DNA of 64,000 bases from Fulvivirga ulvae (GCF_021389975.1 NZ_CP089981.1:2257501-2321500); one strand, 5' to 3'. Shown: positions 8,662 through 17,810, counted from the first letter of the stretch. Numbers and translations are program-made. Notes: a model not told the origin generated them from the letters alone.

Positions 8662-9126
8662 TTACTTCTTTATAAAAATTTGCGTGTAGTAGACCGGGCC
8701 ATTGTTATGCTGGTATGCCCCAATACCTATGTGTGAGAAGTTACCTTCAATATTTGCCCTATGGCCGGAGCTGTTGAGCCAGCCTTCCATCACCTGCTTG
8801 GCTGAATTATAGCCATAAGCCACATTTTCACCACTTGCTCCGCCACCACCAGTATTGCTCTTAATTCGTTCTACCCGCTCCCCAAAGCCATCATGTCCAA
8901 AAGAAACTGCCCCCTGCGCCATGTTTTTGCTGTGTACACGACACTCATATGAGATGTAACTGAGCATTTCAAGTTCAGGCTTTCCAATGGTTTTTCGGTG
9001 TTCGTTAACCAAATCTATTATTTGACTTTCTACCGCCAGCGGTGGGCTTTCAACATCTTCATCGCAGGAAAGTAAAGTTATGGAGATCAGCAACATATAG
9101 CTGAAGCGTATGATTATCTTTTTCAT
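8662..9126 (-). CDS. CAP-domain (SCP/PR-1) lipoprotein
   Basis: The 154-residue protein begins with a lipoprotein signal (LLISITLLSC) giving a lipidated cysteine near residue 21. The rest is a bacterial CAP domain: VNEHRKTIGKPEL at the N-terminus, the conserved FGHDGFGER, SGENVAYGY, and the C-terminal WLNSSGHRANIEG and HIGIGAYQ motifs. The CAP cavity histidines (in GHDGF and SGHRANI) are present. It is expected at the cell envelope facing the periplasm or surface; CAP proteins have varied or unknown roles. It is upstream of the barrel gene, as a likely two-gene unit. Confidence 0.9.
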   Translation of the reverse strand: MKKIIIRFSYMLLISITLLSCDEDVESPPLAVESQIIDLVNEHRKTIGKPELEMLSYISYECRVHSKNMAQGAVSFGHDGFGERVERIKSNTGGGGASGENVAYGYNSAKQVMEGWLNSSGHRANIEGNFSHIGIGAYQHNNGPVYYTQIFIKK

Positions 9127-9367
9127 ATTAAGGTTGATAAAACGAAGTCAAATTTATGGTTGATTGGTAGAATTTTGACAATTTTTTTCTTTAAACACAC
9201 CAAAAGTCACGATCAACTACAAAAGCCTGAAAAGTTAATACGCAGTTGGTACATAGCCGCTAATTGAAATGATTATAAATTAACCTCTAAGCAAACAAAC
9301 ATGAGGATTTACAGTATTATTAACTATAGATTTATAACTATATTTAGTAAAGAAACATAATTGAACT

Positions 9368-9931
9368 ATGGCTAAACAATTTATTACTTCAAAGAGGTCG
9401 TTAAGTGAAGAAACCGAGAAAAAGCTGAACAAGCAGATTTTGATGGAGGGTCTTTCTTCGGCCAGCTATTTGTCTATGGCATCTTGGTGTGACACACGCG
9501 GATACATCAAGTCGGCACAGTTTTTATACAACCATTCCGAGGAAGAAAGGCAGCACATGCTGAAGCTATTTGCCTATATCAACAATGCCGGAGGACATGC
9601 AATGCAGCCTGAAATTACCAATATTAAACATGAGTTTGGTTCGCTGAGGGAGGTTTTTGAAGATATATTGGCTCATGAAATAGCAGTAACCAAATCCATT
9701 AACGAGCTGGTTGAGCACTGCTTTAACTCCAAAGATTTTACAACCTTTAATTTCCTTCAGTGGTTCGTGACGGAGCAGCGTGAAGAAGAAACCCTGGCTC
9801 GCCGTGCTGTAGAACTGTTTGACATCATTGGTGAAGAAGGTATCGGTTTATGGACCATCGATCAGGAAATTGCCAAGTTAGAAAACAATGGAACAGAGAC
9901 AGGGCTCGAATCCGGAGGAGGAGAAATATAA
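9368..9931 (+). CDS. ftnA: Ferritin
   Basis: The 187-residue protein is a four-helix ferritin that oxidises ferrous iron and stores it as a mineral core in a 24-mer shell. Ferroxidase residues are visible in helices one to four: the first helix glutamate in LMEGLSSASYLSMA, the EEERQHM motif that supplies E and H, and the EQREEE motif in the third helix region. Both the length and the order of motifs are normal. Its gene is convergent with a [2Fe-2S] protein gene 5 bp away, which may reflect shared iron metabolism. Confidence 0.93.
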   Translation: MAKQFITSKRSLSEETEKKLNKQILMEGLSSASYLSMASWCDTRGYIKSAQFLYNHSEEERQHMLKLFAYINNAGGHAMQPEITNIKHEFGSLREVFEDILAHEIAVTKSINELVEHCFNSKDFTTFNFLQWFVTEQREEETLARRAVELFDIIGEEGIGLWTIDQEIAKLENNGTETGLESGGGEI

Positions 9932-9936
9932 TATCT

Positions 9937-10212
9937 TCATGTACCGCTGAAAGCGTCGGTTAACCTGCTATTGGCAAGTAGCCCGTCAAGGTCGTTTTCT
10001 TTTACCTTATGATAAAGGCAGTTATTGGCAATCACGTTTGGGCCTTTCTTGCAATGGCCCATACACTTTGTTTTTATTACTTCCACAGATGACTTCAAGC
10101 TGCTGTCCTTAATCTTCCCTGTTAGTTGCTTTTCAAGTTTCTTGCTTCCGTTCTTTTTGCAGTCTTTGGCAGTGCAAACGAATATATATTTTCTTGATTT
10201 TGAATTTTCCAT
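9937..10212 (-). CDS. Thioredoxin-like [2Fe-2S] ferredoxin-type protein
   Basis: The 91-residue protein has the cysteine layout of thioredoxin-fold [2Fe-2S] ferredoxins: a first pair in FVCTAKDCKKNG and a second pair in TKCMGHCKKGP, separated by a basic helix. The GP after the second pair is family-typical. It is expected to be a small cytoplasmic electron carrier. It is convergent with the ferritin gene. Confidence 0.8.
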   Translation of the reverse strand: MENSKSRKYIFVCTAKDCKKNGSKKLEKQLTGKIKDSSLKSSVEVIKTKCMGHCKKGPNVIANNCLYHKVKENDLDGLLANSRLTDAFSGT

Positions 10213-10402
10213 GAGCTATTACAAGATAACAGAAATACGGTAAATAAATTCCTGAATAGACCTGTTATCTCTATTTAAATTCCTGCCTCTACATATTCAG
10301 AAATCTGGCCTTGATGTTATACCTGACCTACGGCACAAAGGTCAACAATTTTAAAAAATATTTCCTGTCAAAATTATTACTGACATAGGGCTGTCACCTC
10401 AC

Positions 10403-10438
10403 GGGTTTTTCTTTGTGTAAAACAAAATAGAAAAACCC
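10403..10438 (+). promoter_or_regulatory. Perfect hairpin directly upstream of the DinB start codon
   Basis: A perfect 10-bp inverted repeat (GGGTTTTTCT pairing with AGAAAAACCC) with a 16-base loop ends on the base before the ATG at 10439. In mRNA it would cover the ribosome-binding region if transcription begins upstream of it. Alternatively its arms could be a protein-binding palindrome. Confidence 0.5.
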
Positions 10439-10936
10439 ATGACAACGATTAAGATGCTTTTATCAGAGTTGGAGAAAGAAGCCCAAACCACCCGAAAAAT
10501 GTTTGAAAGAGTGCCTGATGAGAAATTTCAATGGCAGCCCCATCCTAAAAGCATGACTATGCAAAAGCTGGTGGCCCATATTGCCGAGCTTCCGGGGTGG
10601 ATTACCACCACACTTACTACGGATGAACTGGATTTGGCAGAAGTGCCGTACATAGCACCTCCTGTTAATAACACGGCAGAACTTATGACTTTCTTTGAGC
10701 AAAAACTAAATGAGGGTAAAAATCATCTGGAGCAGGCACAAGAACAACAGCTTACCGAAAACTGGACCTTACGGGAAGGAAACCAGGTATACTCCACAGA
10801 AACCAAGGCGGAGGTTTTAAGAATGGTGTACTGCCAGATAGTACACCACAGGGCGCAATTGGGTGTATACCTGAGATTGTTGGACCTCCCTATTCCGGGG
10901 AGTTACGGACCTAGCGCAGATGATGTGAGCTTTTGA
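10439..10936 (+). CDS. DinB-family protein
   Basis: The 165-residue protein is a DinB / DfsB-type four-helix bundle. The three metal-ligand histidines expected for the fold are in LVAHIAELPG and in the C-terminal VHHRAQLGVYLR helix. The segment FQWQPHPKSMTMQKL near residue 30 is typical of the Bacteroidetes branch. DinB proteins bind a divalent metal and are often thiol-transferase-like; the substrate is unknown. A hairpin abuts its start codon. Confidence 0.85.
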   Translation: MTTIKMLLSELEKEAQTTRKMFERVPDEKFQWQPHPKSMTMQKLVAHIAELPGWITTTLTTDELDLAEVPYIAPPVNNTAELMTFFEQKLNEGKNHLEQAQEQQLTENWTLREGNQVYSTETKAEVLRMVYCQIVHHRAQLGVYLRLLDLPIPGSYGPSADDVSF

Positions 10937-10978
10937 TCGAAATAATAAACCAACACGATTCATACCGATCCGGAACCA

Positions 10979-11077
10979 ATGAAAAAGTTTAACAAAATAC
11001 TAAATGGAGACGCACTTCTGTTCATAGGTATAGGGGTTGTAGTTCTCCTGATATATATGGCAGTGAAGCATCTGTAA
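10979..11077 (+). CDS. 32-residue single-helix membrane peptide
   Basis: A short frame encodes MKKFNKILNG then a hydrophobic helix (LLFIGIGVVVLLIYMAV). It begins 42 bp after the DinB stop on the same strand and is followed directly by a good terminator, so it would be the last gene of that transcript. Its reality rests on the basic N-terminus, the membrane helix and the position; it has no recognised family. Confidence 0.45.
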   Translation: MKKFNKILNGDALLFIGIGVVVLLIYMAVKHL

Positions 11078-11095
11078 AACCTTTAATGATATGAT

Positions 11096-11137
11096 TACCA
11101 TCTCTTTCAAATTTTATAAGGAAGAGATGGTAGTTTT
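11096..11137 (+). terminator. Rho-independent terminator (likely bidirectional)
   Basis: A stem of about 12 bp (TACCATCTCTTTC pairing with GAAGAGATGGTA) is followed by GTTTTT. It lies between the DinB/small-peptide genes and the convergent gene ending at 11137. Confidence 0.8.
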
Positions 11138-13125
11138 TATACATCTTCTGTCGGAGGATTTTTATTCATATCAGTGCTATCACTATTCCCTGTACTGCTT
11201 TTGTTAATGGCAGGAGTTGTCTCGCTCGTGTTACTGTCACTTTTAATATAATTATAAGCCTTTTCCCATATTACTTCGCTGAAAACAGAGCCTACCAGAC
11301 AAAGAAAAAGCAGCGTGTAGGGATTAAGCTGAATATCCTGCGAGCTAAGAATGGCAAGGCCTCCCTTAGCACTTAGAAAAATCACCAGTGAGGCCGATAC
11401 ACCTCCGATAATAACACCCGTAATATTCTTTTTGAACATGCCCTGATCTGTTACTTCCCTGTTTCTTATGAGCGATGCTATCCCGGCACCAAGGAGTCCA
11501 AACCCAAGCATACCTGCAATTAACACCATTTCATCAGAGCGCGCATCTACCAGCCATTGTGCCAGCCAATGGAAAAGGCTTCCGGAGCCGGATTCATCAT
11601 CTAAAGTGACCCCTCCAAAATAATCTTCGAATTTCCAGTTGATATCTACTGACTCAAAACCGGAAAATGGCGCTGCCCGGTATTCGGAAGAAAGGATGAG
11701 GGAATCAGCCATGGAATTTTCGAGGTTGTCAATAAACAAATTCATGGAGGCCAGTTGGGCCTGGTTCTTCTTGTCTAGAGTGCGGAATATTTGAACATTT
11801 CGTTGGAAAGACTGCTTATAGGCTGAAATAAAGTATTCGTATAGACTTAACAGCCTTACAAACAGCTCTCCGCGCTCATTGCCAACGGCCCTCAAGTACA
11901 TATTATAAGCATACTGCTGAACGTAAGTGTTCTTTTTCTGCTCAATTTCGGCATCAAAGCTCTCTTTTACATCATTCATTTCCCCTGTTTCCCTTCCATA
12001 GGCTTTCGTTACCTCTTTGATATCGTGCTGTAAATTTTTTAAATAATTGAGCACATCTTGCCTTGGGATAATGAAGTCATCTTTGTTATCTGAATATGAG
12101 CGCACAAATGATAAATTAGCTTCAACTCTGGACAGTCTTTGTTGCATCTCATTAAAGGGACTGGTGTTGGCTTTAAAGTCAACGTCCTGGCCCAGTGAGT
12201 TATTTACTTTATATATTTCTTCAATTTCTCTTTTAAAGTCATCTTCGCTTATACCATCAGTAGATGTTCCTTTCTGCAATTCAGGTATAGCAATGATGGC
12301 CGAAATACTTAAAAATGAACCAAGAATAAATATACCGGCAAAAATAATATTGAGACGCTCTTTATAAATCATTTGCTTTAGTGCCTCACCACTGTCAGCC
12401 ACCAGGTATTTGTCGCTTAAAAAACCAAAAGCTGCCATTAACAGCAAACCGATTAGCATGGATCGAATATTATCCGCATTAAATACCATTCTGAAAAAGC
12501 GTTCAACTCCGGTCATGAACCGCTGACTCCATTCGCGCGACAGCGACAACAGCGTACTAAAAAACGATTGGTTTGTTTTCTTTACCACATCAGTAACTGC
12601 GTTGGATATCTGGGCAGAGTGCTGCTCAGTTTTAGCTGAACCATCTTTATAACCATCTTCATACCCGTGGTTATAGCCAGTGGAATATTGATCATCAGGA
12701 TTAAAAAAAGTGGTACTTTGGTTATAATACTGTTGCTGTTGAGCAAAGCCGTTTTCGAAAAAGTAACGGGAGACATCAATAATGCTATTAGCGGGAACCA
12801 CAAACAGGGCATATATTCCCTTAAAATAGATTAACGTAATAAAGCCCACGGCAAAAACCCTGGAAAACCAGTGTTTCCCGGAAATAAATACAAAATGTAT
12901 CACGAGGCGTATGAATGAACCGATCAGAAGGGTCAATAATAGTAATGTTGAAATGCCAAAAGTTGCATTGGCATAGCGGAGATAGAGCGCCTCCTGTTGA
13001 GTATCTTGTAGCTCAAAGGTCCCACTATGAAAGAGTATGATAATCACAATAAGAGAAAGGGCCAATAGTAAGGCGATGACAAGAAGTCCCCATCCAAATT
13101 GTTTGGCAAATTTTTGAAGGAACAT
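11137..13125 (-). CDS. Large multi-pass membrane protein of unknown function
   Basis: From ATG 13125 the product is about 662 residues. The upstream in-frame extension to 13323 looks non-coding, so the start in front of MFLQKFAKQFGWGLL is preferred. It has hydrophobic helices near the N-terminus, a Gly/Tyr/Asp-rich segment (STGYNHGYEDGYKDGS), a pair of helices in the middle, a long charged alpha-helical section without membrane segments, then three or four C-terminal helices (MVLIAGMLGFGLLGAGIASL). No known domain is recognised. It is divergent from the ABC exporter at 13380. Confidence 0.75.
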   Translation of the reverse strand: MFLQKFAKQFGWGLLVIALLLALSLIVIIILFHSGTFELQDTQQEALYLRYANATFGISTLLLLTLLIGSFIRLVIHFVFISGKHWFSRVFAVGFITLIYFKGIYALFVVPANSIIDVSRYFFENGFAQQQQYYNQSTTFFNPDDQYSTGYNHGYEDGYKDGSAKTEQHSAQISNAVTDVVKKTNQSFFSTLLSLSREWSQRFMTGVERFFRMVFNADNIRSMLIGLLLMAAFGFLSDKYLVADSGEALKQMIYKERLNIIFAGIFILGSFLSISAIIAIPELQKGTSTDGISEDDFKREIEEIYKVNNSLGQDVDFKANTSPFNEMQQRLSRVEANLSFVRSYSDNKDDFIIPRQDVLNYLKNLQHDIKEVTKAYGRETGEMNDVKESFDAEIEQKKNTYVQQYAYNMYLRAVGNERGELFVRLLSLYEYFISAYKQSFQRNVQIFRTLDKKNQAQLASMNLFIDNLENSMADSLILSSEYRAAPFSGFESVDINWKFEDYFGGVTLDDESGSGSLFHWLAQWLVDARSDEMVLIAGMLGFGLLGAGIASLIRNREVTDQGMFKKNITGVIIGGVSASLVIFLSAKGGLAILSSQDIQLNPYTLLFLCLVGSVFSEVIWEKAYNYIKSDSNTSETTPAINKSSTGNSDSTDMNKNPPTEDV

Positions 13126-13379
13126 GTATAACAGCTTAAGGTTTAGTAAGTTATATGAAAAGGTATTGTTTGCATAAAGCAATAGACTTTTTTCATGCAT
13201 ATAAATAATGAAATAGTAATGATAATTCCAATAAGGGCGGAAATGATTAAGGCAAATTACAAGATCAGTGCACTCTGCGGGTTGGAGTTCTTCCGGCTTA
13301 AAATATCCTGAGTAAATAGGCAAACAAATTCCTCTAATTACGTTAGTAGAAAAGTCAAACTAACTACCCAATCATATTC

Positions 13380-15116
13380 ATGAGCAAATCGAAAGTTACC
13401 ATAGCCCACGTTTTTAAAACTATCGTGTGGCCACGAAGAAAGCATGTACTTATCGGCCTGGTCCTGATTGTAATCAGCAGGCTGGCAGGGCTTATTTTGC
13501 CTGGGGCCAGTAAATACCTTATGGATGAGGTTATTCCCAATAATGATATGCAAATGCTGAAAATGCTCCTTTTGGCTGTTGCGGGAGCGGTACTCATACA
13601 GGCTGTTACCTCCTTTGCATTGACCCAAATATTGAGTGTAGAGGCACAAAATCTGATTGCAAAGCTCAGGGCCAAGGTTCAGCGGCATATTATTAAACTG
13701 CCTATTCGATTTTTTGACAATACCAAGACCGGAGAGTTGGTATCTCGTATAATGACCGATGTAGAGGGCGTAAGGAATATTGTGGGGACAGGTCTTGCCC
13801 AGCTGTTTGGTGGAATCCTTACTTCTGCTATATGCCTGGTTTTGCTAATTAGTATCAGCCCCATGATGACGTTGTACGTACTGGTACCCGTAGCTATCTT
13901 CGGGGTTATTTCCTTGAAAGCTTTTGGCTACATCAGGCCGATCTTCAGAGAGCGGGGAGTAATCAACGCGGAAGTAACAGGTCGATTAACTGAAACGCTT
14001 GGAGGTGTTCGCGTAATCAAAGGGTTTAATGCTGAGGAGCAGGAGATAAAAACCTTTGAAGCCGGAGTTAACAAACTTTTTCTGAATGTTAAAAAAAGTC
14101 TTACCTCTACCAGTCTTGTGACCAGCTCGGCCACATTTTTACTGGGTCTCGCTTCCACCGGTATTATGGGTATTGGCGGATACATGATCATGAATAATGA
14201 TCTTTCTTTTGGAGATTTTCTGGCCTTTACATTATATCTCGGTTTTATGATCGCCCCTATTGTGCAGATGAGCAATATAGGAAGCCAGCTCACCGAAGCT
14301 TTTGCCGGGCTTGATCGAACTGAAGAGATCCTGAACACTCCACTTGAAGATGATGAAGTTTCTCGCACCGAGCGGGTTGACCACATAAAGGGAGAGATTG
14401 TTTTTAACAACGTGTCCTTTGCTTATGAAGAGGGCAAGGAGGTGATCAGCAATATAAATTTTAAAGCCCCGTCTGGTTCAGTGACTGCCCTTGTAGGTAC
14501 ATCAGGCTCTGGTAAAACCACTATTGCCGGATTGGCTGCATCCTTTCTTACACCTTTGGGAGGTATGGTTACTGTAGATGGTGTTGATTTAAGTAAGGTT
14601 AAACTGGAGAGTTTTAGAAGCCAGTTGGGAGTGGTTTTGCAAAACGATTTTTTATTTGAAGGCTCGATTCGTGATAATATCCTTTTTCCCCGTCCGAATG
14701 CAACCGAAGATCAATTGTTAAATGCCGTAAAGGCCGCTCACGTTGATGAGTTTACGGATAGATTTGAGCATGGATTGGATACCCTTATTGGTGAACGGGG
14801 TGTAAAGCTCTCCGGCGGCCAGCAACAGCGCATTGCCATTGCACGGGCTATATTGGCAGACCCAAGGGTACTGATACTTGACGAAGCAACATCAAACCTT
14901 GATATGGAAAGTGAGGCTTACATACAGGAAAGTTTAAAAGACCTGATGCAGGGCCGCACCACCTTTGTGATTGCCCACCGACTGAGCACCATCAGACAGG
15001 CGGACCAAATACTTGTTATTGAAAAAGGTGAGATAGTAGAACAAGGTAAGCACGATGAGTTGATCGCCAAAGAGGGCAGATACCATCAACTTTATACCTA
15101 TCAGGCAAGGATCTAA
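13380..15116 (+). CDS. ABC transporter, fused permease and ATPase (MsbA/exporter type)
   Basis: The 578-residue half-transporter has six membrane helices in the first 310 residues, followed by a nucleotide-binding domain. Walker A is GTSGSGKTT, the signature is LSGGQQQRIAIARA, Walker B is VLILDEATSNLD, and the switch histidine is in VIAHRLST. As a homodimer it should export a lipid, peptide or drug. It has no N-terminal C39 peptidase domain, so it is not an obvious leader-cleaving exporter for the RiPP precursor at 7656. Substrate unknown. Confidence 0.93.
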   Translation: MSKSKVTIAHVFKTIVWPRRKHVLIGLVLIVISRLAGLILPGASKYLMDEVIPNNDMQMLKMLLLAVAGAVLIQAVTSFALTQILSVEAQNLIAKLRAKVQRHIIKLPIRFFDNTKTGELVSRIMTDVEGVRNIVGTGLAQLFGGILTSAICLVLLISISPMMTLYVLVPVAIFGVISLKAFGYIRPIFRERGVINAEVTGRLTETLGGVRVIKGFNAEEQEIKTFEAGVNKLFLNVKKSLTSTSLVTSSATFLLGLASTGIMGIGGYMIMNNDLSFGDFLAFTLYLGFMIAPIVQMSNIGSQLTEAFAGLDRTEEILNTPLEDDEVSRTERVDHIKGEIVFNNVSFAYEEGKEVISNINFKAPSGSVTALVGTSGSGKTTIAGLAASFLTPLGGMVTVDGVDLSKVKLESFRSQLGVVLQNDFLFEGSIRDNILFPRPNATEDQLLNAVKAAHVDEFTDRFEHGLDTLIGERGVKLSGGQQQRIAIARAILADPRVLILDEATSNLDMESEAYIQESLKDLMQGRTTFVIAHRLSTIRQADQILVIEKGEIVEQGKHDELIAKEGRYHQLYTYQARI

Positions 15117-15128
15117 GAAAAATTATTA

Positions 15129-15151
15129 GCTGCCGGTCGCCTGCCGGCAGC
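15129..15151 (+). terminator. GC-rich hairpin after the ABC exporter
   Basis: A perfect 8-bp stem (GCTGCCGG pairing with CCGGCAGC) with a 7-base loop lies 12 bp past the stop. No T-run follows directly, so it may be an attenuating or mRNA-stabilising hairpin rather than an intrinsic terminator. Confidence 0.5.
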
Positions 15152-15296
15152 CCATTTCTGTCTCCGGAAAACTTTTTTTGCATGATCTTTCTTTCTTCCC
15201 CGAAGTCTTTGTTATTGAAGAGGGGCTTAATAATCCGGAAAGGAGATTTTCTAATTTATCTAAATAATTGCCATCTTGTAAGGCAACTTCAATTGT

Positions 15297-16022
15297 ATGC
15301 TTAAAAAATCAATTATTCTGTTATCCGTTCTTGCCATTGTGGGCTTTATACTCTACAAATGGTATGATGAGCCACTGCCAGAAGGCAATGAAGGCCCTGT
15401 GGCTGAGCAATTGGCTGATAAAATGCTGGCAGCAGTTAACTATGATGCCTGGGATAGTACAGTAGCTGTCAAATGGTCGTTTTATAGAGGCCATGATTTT
15501 ATATGGGATAAAAGCAGGAACCTTGTTGAGGTGAAATGGGACAATATGCGGGTATTGTTAAATACCACAGATCAATCGGGAAAAGCGTATGAGAAGGAAA
15601 CGCTGTTGTCCGGAAAAGAGGCGAAAAATGCATTGCAAACGGCATGGGAGTACTTTGCCAATGACTCGTTCTGGCTGGCTGCTCCTTTCAAAGTTAAAGA
15701 CCCCGGCACTAAAAGGAGTATTGTAAAAACAGAGCATGGCGATGCATTGCTTGTACAATATACTTCCGGAGGAGTTACACCCGGAGACAGCTACTTGTGG
15801 TTTCTCAACGAGGAGGGGCTGCCTGTAGCATGGAAGCTTTGGGTAAAAATAATACCACTCGGAGGTATGAGGTTTAGCTGGGACGGTTGGCAAACTTATC
15901 CGACCGGAGCCCGTATTTCCTCATTTCACCATGGTGTGGTAAATGTGGAAATATCAGACGTTGATCTGGCCATGAGCGCTGCCGAACTTAATAAAGGTCA
16001 GGATCCCTTCAAAGAAATGTAA
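15297..16022 (+). CDS. Membrane-anchored hypothetical protein
   Basis: The 241-residue protein has an N-terminal anchor (SIILLSVLAIVGFILYKWY) and a predicted external domain rich in W and beta strands (KWSFYRGHDFIWDKSRN, YLWFLNEEGLPVAWKLWVKI, SWDGWQTYPTG). The domain resembles lipid-binding or lipocalin-like sandwiches, but no family is recognised with confidence. It is convergent with gldB, ending 4 bp from it. Confidence 0.75.
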   Translation: MLKKSIILLSVLAIVGFILYKWYDEPLPEGNEGPVAEQLADKMLAAVNYDAWDSTVAVKWSFYRGHDFIWDKSRNLVEVKWDNMRVLLNTTDQSGKAYEKETLLSGKEAKNALQTAWEYFANDSFWLAAPFKVKDPGTKRSIVKTEHGDALLVQYTSGGVTPGDSYLWFLNEEGLPVAWKLWVKIIPLGGMRFSWDGWQTYPTGARISSFHHGVVNVEISDVDLAMSAAELNKGQDPFKEM

Positions 16023-16026
16023 AACT

Positions 16027-17046
16027 TTATCTCCGCTCAGGCCGGTAGCCGGAATCGTCAAAGATTTTTCTGGCGTTAGGCTCCTGCATTAGTCCCTGCA
16101 TCGTTATGCCTTCATTTTCTTCCATATACTGTCTAACGATCTGCCACCCTAGCCAGGTTGCGATCCGCCCCGGAGCCTTCTCCCCAATTTCAAAGGTTTT
16201 GGGTCGCTCGTCTATATATTTCTTTTTGACCATGTGATTGGTTTCGTAAAGCAGCTGATTTTCAAGAAAATGCGCCCAGATAATGTCCTGATTTTCCTTT
16301 GCTCCTTCAATTTCTTCATTGGAATACCAAATCAGCACACTGTCTGGCGTGCATGGCATCATGTGTTTCGCAAAATAGAAAGACTTGCCATAGCCTATCA
16401 TATCTGCAAGTATGGTTTTGTCAGAAACATCCGTTTTGTTGAACATCGGTGATATCCCATAGAGTAGCATGATGGATGGGGTAATATATTGAGGCCTGTA
16501 CCTTTCCAGCATATAGCTGTAGAGGCCCAGTGGTCTGTATTTTGCACTGTCGCCAAGGTAATAATCAAGGCCAATAATGATCAGTGAATCCGAAACAAAA
16601 AGATCGTGATCCAGCCCTGTGGCAACGGTTTGTATTTTAGGAGCCTCAAAATCAGGGTAGTAATATTTTAAGTTGGTGAATGCCGTTGTGATATCCGCCT
16701 TCAGGGCACTTAAATCACCAAATACCCTGTCTATTTCGCTTTTCAAAGTATCTATATGCGGATTTTTAAATCTTTTAAATAGCGCTTCCATCATTATTGA
16801 GTCATCCGGGTACTGGTTTCTTTTAAGAAAAATCTCCGTTACAACCGGATTATCCTTTAAAAAAACCCTGAGCTCTGTTTTGCTTTCCACACTTAGAAGA
16901 TCACCTTCCAGCCGCTCTATTTCTATGTTTATTTTTATGTCACTTATATCAGGTTGGTAGACGCATTCGTTACTGTTATTACCACACGATGACAGGTATA
17001 GGATGAAAAATGCAGGTATTAATAATAGACAAAGGCTTTTTTTCAT
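16027..17046 (-). CDS. gldB: Gliding motility lipoprotein GldB
   Basis: GldB is a lipoprotein required for gliding and T9SS function in Bacteroidetes. The product of about 339 residues has a lipoprotein signal ending in YLSSCGNN. Family segments visible are the IEIERLEGDL start of the mature domain, the central TGLDHDLFVSDSLIIIGLDYYLG, and the C-terminal RIATWLGWQIVRQYME. ATG 17046 is chosen as it leads directly into the signal peptide; ATG 17052 is two codons upstream. It is divergent from a PorT-like gene, which also suits an envelope-secretion role. gldC is not adjacent. Confidence 0.9.
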   Translation of the reverse strand: MKKSLCLLLIPAFFILYLSSCGNNSNECVYQPDISDIKINIEIERLEGDLLSVESKTELRVFLKDNPVVTEIFLKRNQYPDDSIMMEALFKRFKNPHIDTLKSEIDRVFGDLSALKADITTAFTNLKYYYPDFEAPKIQTVATGLDHDLFVSDSLIIIGLDYYLGDSAKYRPLGLYSYMLERYRPQYITPSIMLLYGISPMFNKTDVSDKTILADMIGYGKSFYFAKHMMPCTPDSVLIWYSNEEIEGAKENQDIIWAHFLENQLLYETNHMVKKKYIDERPKTFEIGEKAPGRIATWLGWQIVRQYMEENEGITMQGLMQEPNARKIFDDSGYRPERR

Positions 17047-17122
17047 GATCAAACTATTCGCTTAATTTGTCGTTAATGATTTCAACTATTGAACATGCTA
17101 AATAACTAAAAATTATACATTG

Positions 17123-17752
17123 ATGAGAAAATTTCTGTTACTGATCATATTCATGTTTGTTGCTTCCACTGGCTTTTCCCAGTTTAAGCTTGGCTTCAAA
17201 TTTAGCCCAACTATTTCAACAAACAGAATAGATTCCAAATCAGATACAGTTTCATTGAGTACCGATGGGGCTGGCCTACGCTTTGTGGCGGGTCCTATAG
17301 CCGATTTTCAGCTTACCGAGAATTATTTTGTAAGTACGGGATTGTTGTTGGTCTCCAAAAGAGCAGGCCTAAAAGCAAAGCAGCCATTGGGTACAGAGGT
17401 TGAGGAGTATTCGCTGCAATACATTCAAATACCTGTTACACTGAAGCTTTTTACCAATGAAGTGGCCCTGGATAAGAGAATATATTTCCAGATGGGTGCT
17501 ACTATGGAGGTAAATGTAAAAGATGATCCAAAAAAGGACCGGTACTATTATGTAGAGGACTTTAAGCTTTTTGATTCGTCATTACTGATTGGCGTTGGCC
17601 TTGAATACAAAGTAGGGGTGAATACCATTGTATTTGGTGGCTTTTCTTACAGTAGGGGCTTGCTGAACACTGTAGGTGACCATGTAAGGCTGGATGATGA
17701 CATCACATTGAAGAATGATTACCTTGCCCTGGACCTGGGCATTAAATTTTGA
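17123..17752 (+). CDS. PorT-like outer-membrane beta-barrel protein
   Basis: The product of about 209 residues has a signal peptide (LLLIIFMFVASTGFSQ) and a barrel of the PorT / outer-membrane-barrel (PF13568-like) type, with FKLGFKFSPTIS after cleavage, YFVSTGLLLV, EEYSLQYIQIPVTLKLF and C-terminal ALDLGIKF. PorT proteins take part in T9SS assembly and cargo handling. The family is broad and this could be a non-T9SS barrel. ATG 17123 is preferred over the TTG three bases upstream. Confidence 0.75.
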   Translation: MRKFLLLIIFMFVASTGFSQFKLGFKFSPTISTNRIDSKSDTVSLSTDGAGLRFVAGPIADFQLTENYFVSTGLLLVSKRAGLKAKQPLGTEVEEYSLQYIQIPVTLKLFTNEVALDKRIYFQMGATMEVNVKDDPKKDRYYYVEDFKLFDSSLLIGVGLEYKVGVNTIVFGGFSYSRGLLNTVGDHVRLDDDITLKNDYLALDLGIKF

Positions 17753-17775
17753 TGAAGAATAACAATTATTTAATC

Positions 17776-17810
17776 AGCCATCCGGATACCCTTTCTGGAT
17801 GGCTTTTTTT
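17776..17810 (+). terminator. Rho-independent terminator after the PorT-like gene
   Basis: A perfect 8-bp stem (AGCCATCC pairing with GGATGGCT), extended to about 10 bp, with a short loop is followed by a run of seven T. It sits 24 bp past the stop and shows that the upstream start proposed for the nitrilase at 17799 is not used. Confidence 0.88.

Noticed and set aside
13126..13323. N-terminal extension of the large membrane protein
   Set aside because: The added 66 residues are rich in Tyr/His/Asn with no family pattern, while the ATG at 13125 begins a normal basic-then-hydrophobic N-terminus.
13338..13864. Open frames on the minus strand within the start of the ABC exporter
   Set aside because: They overlap the exporter's conserved membrane domain, show no family motifs and are not needed to explain any gap.
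13380..15116. ABC exporter as the dedicated transporter for the RiPP precursor
   Set aside because: It lacks the N-terminal C39 peptidase domain expected of leader-cleaving exporters, lies 5.5 kb away and is separated by unrelated genes on both strands.
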